From Cymodocea nodosa (Eukaryota; Streptophyta; Magnoliopsida; Alismatales; Cymodoceaceae): a stretch of DNA of 64,000 nt. The number at the start of each line of letters is the position of its first letter. The first letter of the stretch is position 1. The notes under the pieces were generated by a model. That model was given only the letters and a program-made list of their open reading frames with translations. It ran no database searches and had not been told where the DNA came from. The stretch lies in contig CM072341.1 in NCBI GenBank assembly GCA_036874045.1, positions 9,374,501 to 9,438,500 of the forward strand. Reading direction: 5' to 3'. Both the position numbers and the translations under genes were made by a program. This document shows, piece after piece, positions 1-11,704 of this stretch.

Positions 1-2156
1 ATTCCATTCCATTACACCATGATGACAAAGATGAGACTAGAATTTTGGGAGGATGCAGTTGACATGACAAAATTTCTCAAAGAATCAAAAGAATGGCACA
101 CAAGGCAGAAGATCAGAATTACTACATGGGAAAAAGAGCTTCAAAAGGTAGAATCTGACCTTTTCTAGTAGAGAAAAGCTTTAGTAGATTTAGACATAAA
201 AATACCCCAGATTATGGAAACGAAGATTAAGGTAGCAACAGAAGTTGCTGTAAATAGAGAAAGAAGAATCATACCAAATAATGAAGTTGCCCTAGAATTG
301 ATCCAACGTAAGTCCCGACTATGGTTCAAAAGGCACATAGGTGGACGTGTTCGGTGGGAAATCTGGGAACAACAGAGGAAAGGAAATGAAGAATATGCAA
401 CTGAAGAACAAGAGGAACCGACTACTGAAAGACCTATTCCTAAGGCACAGCAACCAAGACCTTCAGTTTTGCCAATAGAGCTTTTACAGAGAGTAACATT
501 TGCTTTGCCGAGAACTAAAGAAGAGGATAAAGAGTTTGCCAGCTTGGTCAAAATAGCAAAAGACCAAGGGAATAATGAGCAAATGGCTATGGCCAAGGCA
601 CATATTTTGTATGATGCCAAGAAAAAAAGAAGGGCCAATAAAAAGTTGAGGGCCTAATATAGAATTAAAGTAGAGCAACATCAAGAAGCAACTAGATCAA
701 TGGCTGCCAAAGAAGCTAAAGCTAGTCCTTCGAGGCTAGCAATTATAGAAAAAGTAAAATAGGAAGAGCCAATACCTGTGGCTCAAGGGCCTGCAGAGCC
801 TATTTTTGTAGATTTAATCTCAGAGGAAGAAGAGGAAGATCAGGCATAACTAATTTGAAGAAGGAAAGGAAAAGAGATAGTGCCTGAACATCATGAAGAG
901 ATTAAATCCGAGATGTAAATATCAGTAAGGCCTGTAGAGCCAATTTTTGTAGACCTGCTATCTAAATCTAAGGATGAGCAAGAGTAGTAGTAGTAAAAGC
1001 AAAGAGAAGAAGAAAAATAGGCTGAAACTAATTTGCAGCCTGTACAAATGGAAAGAACAGTAATTAGGGCAGAAGTTGATTTGCTTGTGACTCCATCCTA
1101 ATTTGCCATAGGATTAGAAAGAACAATGATAATGCAGATTGGTAGTCAGGAGGAAAAAGAAGAAGAAGAAACTGAACAAGAAGCTGAACAAGAGCATATT
1201 GAACAAACAGGAAATATCTCAACAGATTCCATTGAAGAGCATGAGACTCTTCAGTAAATTTTAGAAAGAATTCAAGATAGAGTAGAGAGTTCTGCCAGCT
1301 CTCCACCATAAACAGAAGCAGAAGCAAAAAGGCTAGAATCTCCGGATCATTTCCAACAAAGTCAAATTCAACACATGGAAGAGGAAATTCAAGAACAAAC
1401 CCCTCTAGAGCAACAAATGCAAATTCCTGACCCGTCTAAAACAACCATTCTAAATGAAGTACACTTTTGGAGTCAGGAAGCATATAATAAATATCAAGAG
1501 ATGAAGGGGTATGATATTATTTATAGTAGGCCAGTAAACTAGGACGGTATGCAAGAAATTAAGGACTTATTTGAGTTCCAGGGTCTACTGCAATTTATTT
1601 CTCAATAGAGAGGGCATGCAGTATATGAAAATCTAGTGCCCTGCTTTTATGCCAATTTGAGAGAAGGAGAAAGTGGATTAATTTCCAACGTGGAGTAAGT
1701 TGATGTACAGATAACACCAGAGCTTCTCCATAATATTTTCAGACTAAGAAATGAAGGAATAGAAATTCTGGAAAGTACAACTGTAGTGGAATGGGCTGAA
1801 CAGGAAATTAAACAGTGCATAGCCATCGACCCTAGTGTGTCATTACTGAACAGACTGAAGTACTTAAATGGAAAGGCACACATAGTTGCAACCATACTAG
1901 TAAAAATTGTTTATCAAAGACAATGCCATGACATTGAACTTAGTCAATTTGTCAAGTGGGCTACATATGTAGTTGTGAATAAGATTCAAGTTAATTGGTC
2001 TTCAGTTTTTATCTCCAAATTGAGAGTAGTAAAGAAGAAATTATTTTATGGAGATCTGATTCCACTGCTGATGGTGGATAGTATTGATTTCATGAAATGG
2101 ATATCCAAAAGGATAAGATCTAGAGCCATTTCAGTGAAAGAATACAGAAATTATGC
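1..2156 (+). pseudogene. aORF of D-family Sirevirus (element D3), degraded, both ends cut
   Basis: One reading frame (frame 1) runs from base 1 to the junction with A1 with no frameshift, but carries about 18 in-frame stops, among them a TAG triplet run near 985. It reads as a charged N-terminal part (starts IPFHYTMMTKM, with EEQEEPTTERP near 390), a long Glu/Gln-rich middle, and a conserved C-terminal domain from about 1440. That domain has the blocks YSRPVN, FEFQGLLQF, VPCFYANL, ITPELLHNIFRLRNEG, LNKIQ-type VVNKIQVNW and KKKLFYGD. The same blocks occur in the minus-strand aORF at 14817-17062, which identifies the family. The order F-YxNL followed by an I-T-P-E-L-L stretch resembles the putative plant transposon protein domain (Pfam Transposase_32), which is inference. 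The C-terminal end seen in D1 is missing here. Function unknown; position corresponds to the envelope-like ORF of Sireviruses. Confidence 0.72.
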
Positions 2157-4908
2157 TGCTATTGATGAAAATTCTAATGAAGTCAAATTTATTGCTCATA
2201 GAAGAAATGATGTTTGTTTTCTAAATTTACCTAATGATGTTTCTACCACTGATTCCTATTTAATTGTTAATAATTTAGACAATGCATGGTTATGGCATTG
2301 TAGGCTAGGTCATATTCATATGAAGCTACTAGATAAGTTAGCTAAGTAGAACCTAGTAGATGGTTTACCCAATTTGAAATTTAAAAAGGATAAAATCTAT
2401 GATGCATGTGAATTGGGAAAATAGAAGAAGAGTTCTATTAAATCAGGTAAGCAAATTATATCTAGAAGAATTTTGGAATTAATTCACATGGATTTATTTG
2501 GCCCTACTAGAATATAAAGTTTAGGGGGAAAGAGATATGTATTTGTTCTAGTTGATGATTTTTCAAGATTTATTGGGTAATGTTTCTAAGACATAAGAGT
2601 GAAGTATTTGAGGATCTTAAGATCTTTCTAAATCTTGTTCAAAATGAAAAGCAATTAAAAGTTCCGAAAATTAAGAATGATCATGGAGGAGAATTTGAAA
2701 ATGAAAATATGGAAAATTTTTGCCAAGATCTAGGAATAGAACATAGATTTGCCTTTCCTAGAGCCCCTTCTCAGAATGGAGTTGTAGAGAAAAAGAATAG
2801 ATCTCTTCAAGAAATGGCTCGAACTATGCTTAATGAAAACAAGATTGCTTATTACTTTTGGGCTGAGGCAGTTAGTATTGCATGTTATATTTTAAATAGA
2901 GTAACCCTAAGAAGAGAATTGAATAATAGTCCTTTTGAACTATGGATGGCTAGAATTCTTAAAGTTCATTATTTTAAAGCTTTTGGATCAAAATATTTTA
3001 TTTTGAATACAAAAGAGAATAAAGATAAATTTGAAGAAAAATCTGAAGAAGGTATATTTTTGGGATATTCTTCAAGAAGTAAAGCTTATAGAGTTTATAA
3101 CAAAATTTCTTTGGTTGTTGGAGAATCTATGCATGTAAATTTTGATGAAGAGCCAAGTAACAATTCAAAAGAAATTTTTGGTACTTCTGATTGTGAATGT
3201 GATGAATTAAATATTGGAAAATCAAGTACCATGGGTCAAGAAAGAAATGATAACCCTATGACTCATAAATTCTTGCCTCAACACCCTAAGGAGTTTATTA
3301 TTGGTGATATTTCTAAAGGTGTGCAAACAAGATCTAGGATTAATGTATTTGGGTGCTATGCATTTCTATCTGAAATAGAACCTAAAAACATTGATGAGGC
3401 ATTAAATGATGAATTTTGGATTAGTGCCATGTAGGGAGAACTAAATCAGTTTAGAAGAAATGAAGTATGGGACTTAGTTCCTAAACCTCTAGATCATTCA
3501 ATTATAGGCACTAAATGGATATTTAAGAATAAATCTAATGAATCGGGGCATGTAATTAGAAATAATGCTAGACTAGTAGCCCAAGGGTATAACAAGCAGG
3601 AGGGAATAGATTTTGTAAAAACCTTTGCTCTTGTAGCTAGATTAGAATGAATTAGAAATTTTCTATCTTTTGCTACTTATATGAATTTTAAACTATATCA
3701 AATGGATGTTAAAAGTGCATTTTTAAATGGTTTTGATTAAAGAAGAAGTATATGTTAGGCAACCACCTGGTTTTGTTGATGTAGATTATCTTGAGCATGT
3801 TTTCAAGTTGAAGAAGGCCTTGTATGGTTTGAAACAAGCTCTAAGAGCTTGGTATGATAGACTAAAATCTTTTTTGCTAGATAATGGTTTTTCTATTGGT
3901 AAGGTCGATAATGCCTTATTCTTTAAGAAAAACTATCTAGGTTTGTTAGTTGTTCAGATTTATGTTGATATCATTTTTGGAGCAACTAATGAGGATTTAA
4001 GCAATAAATTTGCAGATCAAATGAAAAATCAATTTGAGATGAGTTTAATGGGTGAGTTGACATTCTTTTTAGGATTGCAGATTAAATAAATAGAAAAAAG
4101 AATTTTCATATATCAAGAAAAATATATAAAGCAACTTTTAGAAAAGTTTGGAATGAGTAACTACAAGTCGTCAAGCACTCCTATGAGTTCTTCAATTAAT
4201 TTGGATAAAGATTAATCTAGACCAACTATTGATATTACTAAATATAGAGGAATGATAGGTTCTCTTCTTTATTTAACAGCTTCTAGACTAGATATCATGT
4301 TTAGTGTGTGTGCTTGTGCTCGCTTTCAAGCTAAACCAAAGGAATCTCACCTATCAGTAGTCAAAAGGATAATGAAATACTTACAAGGAACTTCAAACTA
4401 TGGTTTAATGTATTTCAAGGATAGTAACTTAGATCTAATTGGATACAGTGATGCTGATTATTTTGGATGCAAGTTTGATAGAAAGAGTACTAGTGGAACT
4501 TGCCAATTGTTTGGCAATTCATTAATTTTATGGTTTAGTAAGAAGTAGAATTGTGTTGCCTTATCACCTACTAAAGCTGAATATGTTGCTGCTGCCCTTT
4601 GCTATGCACAAATTCTCTAGATGAAACAAACTATGAAAGATTATGGAATTATATATGGAAAAACTCCTATTAATTGTGACAATAATAGTGCAATCAGTTT
4701 GTTAAAGAATCCTGTGCTACACTCTCGAGCAAAACATATTGAGATAAGACACCATTTTTTGAGAGATAATGTTATGAAGGAGAACATTGAGTTGAATTTT
4801 GTTTCTACTCATGAGCAATTGGTAGATATATTCACAAAGCCTCTTGAAGAAAAATAGTTCATTAAATTGAGAAGAGATTTAGGAATTTGTTGCCTAAACG
4901 ATTTTTAA
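2157..4908 (+). pseudogene. pol: copia pol (integrase, reverse transcriptase, RNase H), inactive
   Basis: Starts in the GAG-pre-integrase domain (IDENSNEVK, then HCRLGHIHM). The integrase core shows the three acidic positions in MDLFGP, KNDHGGEFEN and GVVEKKNRS. Reverse transcriptase follows from about 3440 ([35 protein letters not shown]), and RNase H ends with HSRAKHIEIRHHF and DIFTKPLEEK. The catalytic motif normally YVDD reads YVD at 3961-3969, so one codon is gone. Several in-frame stops occur: TAG after LAK at 2347, in GK*KKS, in AM*GEL at 3432, in SKK*NC and in IL*MKQ; frameshifts lie near 2570 and 3735. The stop after CCLNDF at 4906-4908 is the natural end shared with E. Nearest relative in the window is the pol of E. 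Confidence 0.88.
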
Positions 4909-6474
4909 ACATTACTTACTATATTTTATCTTCTACTTTTTAAATATTTGCTTCACCATCTTATTTTCTAGTAATTGTTCATATTGAGTTATTTTGATGA
5001 TCTACTACTATTTAACTATTCCTTGAGAATATTTACCAATTTTTATTTGTTTACTTATTATTTTTCAAAATCCTTTTAAAAAAAAATATTAAAAATAATA
5101 ATAACAAAATTTTCTCATGGGAATTTCTACTGAGTTTGTAGTTTACACTGATTTTCTACATCTATATTAAAATCAACTCAAATTAATTAACAAAAATTAT
5201 TGAAGTCTTTAGCTCCACAAATAGATTAATGCCCACATGACACTTAGAATGGGGATCTAAATTCGAAAAATAGTCAAAGTTACCTTATTAATTCAGTGAT
5301 TGTATTCCTATTTGCTAGACTGAATGTTACATGATTAGATAATTTAGAGGTATTTAATATGTGAGGGTGAAAAACAAGGAAAAGTGATTGGAAGCAATAA
5401 GACTCAAGATATTTACCCTAACCTTGTCCAAATGTTTTTAACTTTCTAAACGTTCCTATTTTCAGTATTGTCAAAGTGATTGCCAATTAAAATAAAAAAT
5501 AAAAAATTTGGAATGTTTGTTGCAAAGAGCAACCAACACCAATAAAAAAAAAGGGGGAAGAAAAACTCAGATTATGGCTATGCAGTACTAACAGTTTCAT
5601 AATTCTCAAAGATCTTCTTTTCCTCTTAGTTAATTACATAATAGACATTGTTAAGGGAAAATATACCTTGGGGTTGCTTCATAGAAATTTCAAACTGGCT
5701 GGAGAGAACATATTAAATAATTCTAAATTTTTCTATTCTAAAAGCATTAAGTTATAGCACTGAAGTTTATGAAAACTGTTTTTAAGGTTAATAAGGTGAA
5801 CCAAAAGATCAAGTCTTTATGCTAAGTGAAATGTGTAATTTACCTAAATGTGGTGCCTTGAATCCTTCAATAATCCTCACAAAAAAAAAATTTAATCTTT
5901 TAAAATTTAAAAACACAAAAAAAAAACAAAACCTTGCTATTTTTTAACTCTTTTAAATAGGGGGAGTTTCTATGTTTTTTTTTTCTTTTCTCTTTCTTTC
6001 TTGATATTTCTGATTTTCTCCATTTTTAGCTATATTATTTTCATTTGGTCAGTATATCTTTAGGGGGAGTTATTTTTTTTACCTGGATAGGTGCTGGAAG
6101 TTTTCGAAGAGTTAGCATATTGTCTTAGGAGGTTTTTGGATAGTTAAGTCTGTAACTATCTAAAAAATTCTTAGTTTCAGCAAGTTCCTGTCTTATGACC
6201 TAAGTTCATTTTTTTTCGAATAGTTATCCTATAACTATTCGAAATTCTCTTTCTTTTCGGTAAGTTAGGCCCCTAACTCACCGATCTCTAGAACTTTCCG
6301 ATTCTTTATAGATTTTCGAAGGGTTATCTAGTTCATTTTGCCTCGACCTTCCGATTCTCAATTTCTCCGTCTCCTTTAGTTCATGCCTCTTTTTCTCTTC
6401 CCTTCTCTTTCATTGCTACATTTAGACGATTTTCTGCCCTCTCTCAATAAGAAAAAGAATAGAGAATTCAAATA
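4909..6474 (+). other. pol-aORF spacer of A1, with hairpin array before the aORF
   Basis: No coding potential seen: stops in all frames and A/T runs. About 1.57 kb, the same length as the spacers in D1 and E, so it is a fixed part of these elements. Two G-rich patches resembling polypurine tracts occur (AAAGGGGGAAG near 5550, TAGGGGGAGTT near 5957 and 6061). From about 6080 to 6370 lie imperfect inverted repeats of the type also found in the LTRs. The best is 6215-6243, a 13 bp stem (TTCGAATAGTTAT / ATAACTATTCGAA) with a 3 nt loop. A pyrimidine-rich stretch (6360-6430) precedes the aORF ATG. Confidence 0.6.
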
Positions 6475-8865
6475 ATGGAACAAGAACTCCAGACAGGTAT
6501 GGCAGATCTTTCTCTTGGAAAAGCTTAAATCATTCTTTCTACCGGAGAAGAGGTTGTTGATATTGAATTTGTTTATGGTACCTCCGATATTGTTACTCGT
6601 TTATTGTGTTTGGAGAAACAACTATCTGTTCTTCTTAAATATCATCCTGTTAGCACATTTGATCGTATTGGGAAAAAGTTGAAAACCAAACAATGAACCT
6701 ATAAGAAAAAATCCACCAAAACCAATAATGGACATAAGAAGCAGAAGACTTTGTCTAAACAGAGCAGTACCACATCTTTTGTTTCTCCTAGGGTTTCTAA
6801 GGAGTCTTCCTCAGATGATGAAGAAATATTTACTACTAAAGTTGATTCCTTAGAACCACAATTTAAAGAAGTTTCTGAGGCTTATGTTAGTCAATTTTTA
6901 AGCACTTTTGTGGATACTAGGACCTCTACAAGATGTGTTGTGCATGTGGATGCTAGGGCCTCTACAAGATGTGCTTTGCATATGGCCCTACACTTACAAG
7001 ATACATTAGTAAGGAGGAGAAATCAAGCTTTACTACATAAACTCAATTAGCAATCAAGAATTAAAATTGAAAAGCCTACAGAACCTGCTTGTTATCATGA
7101 TTTTTCAGATATGGCAAATAAAAAGAAATCTATTGCTGAACATGAATTCTTTTTGCCTAAGAAAGGAATTGATTTCAGGCATGTCTCTAGCAGAACTTAT
7201 CCCAAAGTTCTCGATATTCATATTGGCTCTTTATACCAATTTGCTCCTAGCCCTCCCCATTTGATTTCTACATCTCCTAAAGTTATGCTTACAGCTTCAA
7301 CATATCCCTTTCCAACCACTAAATTCATGTATTCTAGGAGAAGAAAGAAAATTATTTCCTCTCATCCGAAGGTTGGAAATAGAAAATCAGAATTTTTGGA
7401 AGTCTCTATTCCTCCACCATCTCCACCTCACATTGATACACCTTCCAACCCACCTTTTGAATCTCAAAATATGCCTCCTCCTCCTCGTCCTCCTAGCCCT
7501 CCTCAAGAACATCCTCATTCATCTGATGTAGAATCTCATCCAATTCCTTCTCCTCACACTCATAAAGTTATACAAGGATTGTATGTAGATTCAGGCTCTA
7601 CTCATGTTCCTCCATCTCCTCCACCTACTGAAAGTAATGTTTTTGAAGATCAGGAGGTGCAATCAAAATCTTCTTTTGAAATCCCTGTAGATGCCTACTT
7701 TTTCAGATCTTCAATAGCTAGGGATTCCTTTTATAACAAGTATAAAAACATGAAGATCGTATACAGCAAACCTATCAATTTTAAAGGCATGGATACACTC
7801 CATAGTTTGCTAAATTATTAAGGGATATTAGGTCTTGTTTCCTCTACATCTGGTTTATTTGTTGTTGAAGACCTAATTCCACTTTTTTACTCAAATATTG
7901 AGATTTTTCCACATTATTTTCTACTACACCTACAACATCAAACCATAAGGATTGATGGAGAATTTTTGGAGACCCTTTTTGGAATACCATCTATTGGTAT
8001 CAATATTGCTCTTTCTCCATCAGAACTGGGGTCGTAGGAAAAAGAAATGAATAAATTGATTGGAAAATTCTCAGATAAATAGTTTAAGCTTGTCAAGACT
8101 GTAGATCTTCATGGTTTGGCTCAGATGATTGCTACTATTCTATCTTCCTCTATCTTTCAGAAAATAGGTCATGTAGATGAATTAGAGAGGAAAGTCTACC
8201 AAGCCACTTATGCTATGATGACTGGTATTATAGTTAACTAGGCAAAAATAATTATTACTCAGATTTCTCATCTACAAAGTTTTCTATTTTATGGAGAATT
8301 CATTTATCATTTGATGGCCAGATATATTGATTTATTGGGCAAACCTCTAAAATCCATTAAAAGAAGAGTACTACAACTTAAGGATCTTCAGAGAATGTCC
8401 TCCTTTGACCCTATTGAGTTGCCTCCCCCTTTTCAACTATCTGCAACTCAGAATTCAACACTTCATTCTATAGCAGCTCCACCTCCTTCAACACCTCATT
8501 CTGTAGCAGCTCCACCTCCTCCAAGACCTCATTCTACAGTAGCTCCACCTCTTGCAGCACCTCATTCTATAGTAGCTCCAGCTCCTTCAGCACCTGATTC
8601 TGTAGTAGCTCCAGCTCCTTCAGCACCTCATTCTGTAGTAGCTCCACCTCTTGCAACACCTCATTCTGCAGCAGCTCCACCTCCTATAGCACCTACTTCT
8701 CATTCTACAGCTCCATCTCCAATAGTTGACAATTCTGTTACCCTCTTAAAATAGAATGAGCTTCTACTTCAACATAATCAAATGCTTTTGGACTTAGAAC
8801 AACTTCTAAGGGAGAGGGATGCTTTAATTCAAGATTTGTTACATAAATAGTCAACTGATCATTAG
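6475..8865 (+). pseudogene. aORF of A1 (envelope-position gene), A type
   Basis: A single frame of 797 codons from ATG 6475 to TAG 8863-8865, with no frameshift but about nine in-frame stops. The start is chosen because the same MEQELQTGM begins the copies at 46320 and 38627. N-terminal part: GEEVVDIE block, Lys/Ser-rich stretch (KKQKTLSKQSS), then QFLSTFVDTR. A basic patch YSRRRKK follows, then a proline-rich linker. The central conserved domain (about 7680-8400) contains FRSSIARDSFYNKY, KPINFKGMDTL, EDLIPLFYSN, FLETLFGIPS and ARYIDLLGKPLKSIKRR. Next is a Pro/Ala repeat and a C-terminal leucine-rich segment (NELLLQHNQMLLD, LEQLLRERD) that should form a coiled coil. No signal peptide or clear membrane segment seen. 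Function unknown. A TAG at 8035-8037 is at the same site in both other copies. Confidence 0.8.
8461..8691 (+). repeat. 33 bp minisatellite inside aORF of A1, seven units
   Basis: Seven consecutive 33 bp units, each starting CCTCATTCT (first unit CTTCATTCT) and containing AGCTCCACCTCC or close variants. Each unit encodes 11 residues of the kind PHSVVAPPPSA, so expansion keeps the frame. The homologous aORFs at 36508-38627 and 46320-48393 have only one or two poorly matching units here, so the expansion is specific to A1. Confidence 0.9.
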
Positions 8866-9007
8866 TTATGTTTTTTTTTTTTTTTTTTTTGATGTATATT
8901 TTGGTTGTTTCCTTTTGTATCCATCTTGTTTCTTACTTCTCATCAATGCAATTACATTTTATTTATCTCATTGTATTTTTCAATCAATTTCTCCCTTTTT
9001 AATTCTG

Positions 9008-9063
9008 ACAAAGGGAGAGAATATATCTGTTTACAGTTTTGTCATCATCAAAAAGGGGGAGAT
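9008..9063 (+). other. two polypurine tracts of A1
   Basis: CAAAGGGAGAGA (about 9008-9019) and AAAAAGGGGGAGAT (9050-9063), the second directly before the LTR. These prime plus-strand DNA synthesis in reverse transcription. The duplicated tract and the GTCATCATC just before it match the arrangement known in Sireviruses. A T run of about 20 bases lies at 8871-8890. Confidence 0.85.
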
Positions 9064-10788
9064 TATTAGTTCAATTATTTTTATTAGTTAATTTTGATGA
9101 TGAAAAACGTGTGGTTTAATTATTTTTGCAATAATTTTAGTAGTCATTTTACTAAATGAAAATTGTCTAACTACTATATACTTAGATCTTTTTAAATTAG
9201 GTTTTAGTAGGTTGTTATTTCTATACAGTGATTGATTAGAGAGTTAATATTTAAGTCACCGAACAAAACAGGACAAATCGGATGGTTAATCTTCTCTCCT
9301 AGCTTTTCGAACAGTTATATTGGTAACTATCCGAAAAGTATTTATCTTCGGTGAGTTAAGCCTTTTTATGGCTGGATATAGTTTTTATGCTAAGTATCTA
9401 AAATCCCTTCAGTTTCGGATAGTTAAGGGTTTACATTCTAGATAATTAGCTATTTTTCTGATTTAATGTATTTTCAGTTACTTTCTTCTAAAGAACACAT
9501 GTCATGCTCTCGTCGCTTGACTTAAGTGGCTTTTCGGTAGGTTACAATGTAACTATCTGAAAACTCTTAAGAATCGGAGAGTTACCTTCTGTAAGTATCT
9601 GATATTTGTTTTAAGCTTCAGATAGTTGATTTTTTTATTATTCCTGACTTAAGTGACTTTTGGGAAGGTTACATGTGTAACTATTTGAAATGCCTTAAGG
9701 TTTGGAGAGTTATTTTTGTAAGTATCCAAAATGCATTTTCTTAATCGGATAGTTTATTTTTATTATTTTATGCGACTATTTTGGAAGGACACGTGTCTTT
9801 ATTTAAATGCATAACTTAAGTGATCTTTTGGATTATTAGCTTTAACTATCCGAAATGTTTTTGAATTTTAGATGGCTAGCCTTCTAAGTCTCTTATTTTC
9901 TAAAATCCTCTAAAAATTTTATTTTTACAGAATCTGCAATTATTATTGATTGACTAATTGTTTTGGCAAGATATCTTTTGATTACAGATCTCAACTTTAT
10001 TATGATTGAATGTTGTTGGAAATGAATTACTACATAAGGCATCTAACCATTTCAGAATTCTTTCCATCTATGCAAATCTCGAAGGAAGAACAAAAAGGAT
10101 TTACAGAAAACTGAAACATACACAGATTTTTCAACACACGAAAGGAGAAATTTTAGCAATTCTGCAAACATTCTGGAGATTCATCTGCAACAATGTTCAG
10201 AAGATTAAAAGGATGCAGATAAATTAGGATTTCTCCTTAGAGCTTCATAAATTAATTCTTCATAGGAGTTGAGCTTGTGTTGTGTGTCTTCTACATTTTG
10301 AGTCAGTGACTCCTAGTTTTAAACTGTTTTCTTGTTTGCTTCAAAACCCTAACTCACAAGGGTGTTGTGAGTATACCTTCACAAGGTCAAGGCCTTGGTG
10401 AAGAGAGTGAAGTGTGATTCTTCACTTGCTCAAGATTAGGGTCTTGAGTACACAAAGTTGGTGCTTTGTGTAAGGTTTTTGTTTAGCCTATAAAAACATC
10501 TGTAAGGTTGTTGCTTAGCCTGCAAAAGTAACTTGATTAAGGTTTGTGCTTAGCCTTAAAAGCACTTAGTGGAATTCTCAAGGTTGTGGCCTTGAGGAGT
10601 GGACTACCTAGTTTGGGGAATCACTATAAATCCTTTGTGTCATTTACTTTCTACACTACATTTTATAATTACAAAATCAATTAATTAGGGTTCATTAGTG
10701 TCAATAACTTTCAAAAAATTTAAAAGTAAAATAAATTTTATTAGGACACTATTCACCCCCCCCTCTAGTGTGCCATTCGATCCTTTCA
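9064..10788 (+). repeat. 3' LTR of A1 (LTR family A)
   Basis: About 1725 bp. Starts TATTAGTTCAATT, where the copies at 48586 and 44284 show TGTTAG, so the first dinucleotide has mutated; ends CATTCGATCCTTTCA at 10788. The first half carries repeated arms such as TTTTCGAACAGTTA and TAACTATCCGAAAAG (9303-9338) mixed with ACTTAAGT. The second half holds direct short repeats around AAGGTTNNNGCTTAGCCT (10380-10560). A TATAAAAA at 10489-10496 is not kept in copy A2 and is a weak promoter candidate. Confidence 0.9.
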
Positions 10789-11704
10789 CATGTCTCACTA
10801 GTTTTTATGGTAAAAAGGTATTTCAGATACTTTGAAAACTTAACTATCTGATACTTAAACACTTTTTGGTGAGTTAGCTTCTATCCTTTCGAAAGACAAG
10901 TTAAGTTGGTTCATTGAGTTAGCATAACACTATAAACTTAGTTCGTTGAGTTAGCTACAGTAGATGTCATGTGAATTGGCACATGATGAACTCGTTAAGT
11001 TAGATACGTTAAGTTATAAATCTACTTGTTATACTCATTTACTTAACATTAACACAATGACTTGTTACTACACTTGATGAAAAATTTTGGATGAGAAAGT
11101 TTATTTTGCAGAAAATTTTTTGGAGGTTTGGGATTGATGATTAAAGAAAATTCGAGAGGAAAACGTGGGTCAGAATGTGTGTATTTTGATGAAGGAAAAA
11201 GAGAAGATGTGAAGAGTGGAAAACTAATTGTGGTTAAACGTGGAAGATATCCATGAAATGAAGATACATTATAAAAGATAAAATTCTCGTTAATCAATCA
11301 TCCCTGCACACCAAATGAAATATATTTTCAAGGATCAAAACACCTATCCGAGGAAAAGCTCTCAGATAGAAGAAAATTTGGTGAAGAAGAGAAAGTCAAA
11401 TATATGTCACTAAAGAATTGAAGAATCAAAAGAAAGCAAATTTGGTGAAGCAGAGAAAGTCAAATATTAGTCATTGAAGATTTGCAGAAAAAGAAGAAAA
11501 AGAAGAAAAAGAAGAAGAAGAAGAAAAATCACAAATAGGGAGAAATGTTTGAAATGTTGTAAATTAGTTTTCTCTATTTGTAGTTATGAAATTGATTAGA
11601 TGAAACATGGTATTGTTATATAATTGCATCTACAATTTTTGAGGTGAATTGAATTGTATATTGTAATTGAAACCTTGAATAAAATGATTTGATTAAAATA
11701 GTGT
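10789..11704 (+). repeat. 3' LTR fragment of element D3 (LTR family D)
   Basis: From about 10895 the sequence matches, in inverted orientation, the middle and end of LTR D1 (12869-14564): GAGTTAGCATAAC, CTCGTTAAGTTAGATACG, GATGAAAAATTTTGG, then a GAAGAAGAA-rich stretch and GATTTGATTAAAATAGTGT. It is cut by LTR C1 at 11705, so the last roughly 95 bp are missing. The first 100 bp (10789-10890) contain GGTGAGTTAGC and AACTATCTGATAC arms but could not be aligned with confidence. Confidence 0.75.

Larger units (their letters stand above)
2157..10788 (+). mobile_element. Ty1/copia retrotransposon A1, Sirevirus type, 5' truncated
   Basis: Order on the plus strand: pol from the GAG-pre-integrase domain onward, a 1.57 kb spacer, an aORF of 797 codons, two polypurine tracts and a 1.7 kb LTR. 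The 5' LTR, primer site, gag and protease are missing. The left edge joins a D-family aORF at about 2157. The tract AAAAAGGGGGAGATT directly before the LTR, the preceding GTCATCATC and the extra gene after pol are Sirevirus hallmarks. To the right (10789 onward) D-family LTR sequence appears, so A1 most likely sits inside element D3, between its aORF and its 3' LTR. Pol and aORF match element E and the A2 remnant. Confidence 0.85.

Noticed and set aside
6475..8865. TAG reassigned to an amino acid
   Set aside because: Stops also include TAA and TGA, differ between copies, and fit C-to-T decay; plant nuclear code is standard.
10006..10227. 73-codon open stretch in LTR A1
   Set aside because: Interrupted in LTR A2 and A3; no recognisable protein.
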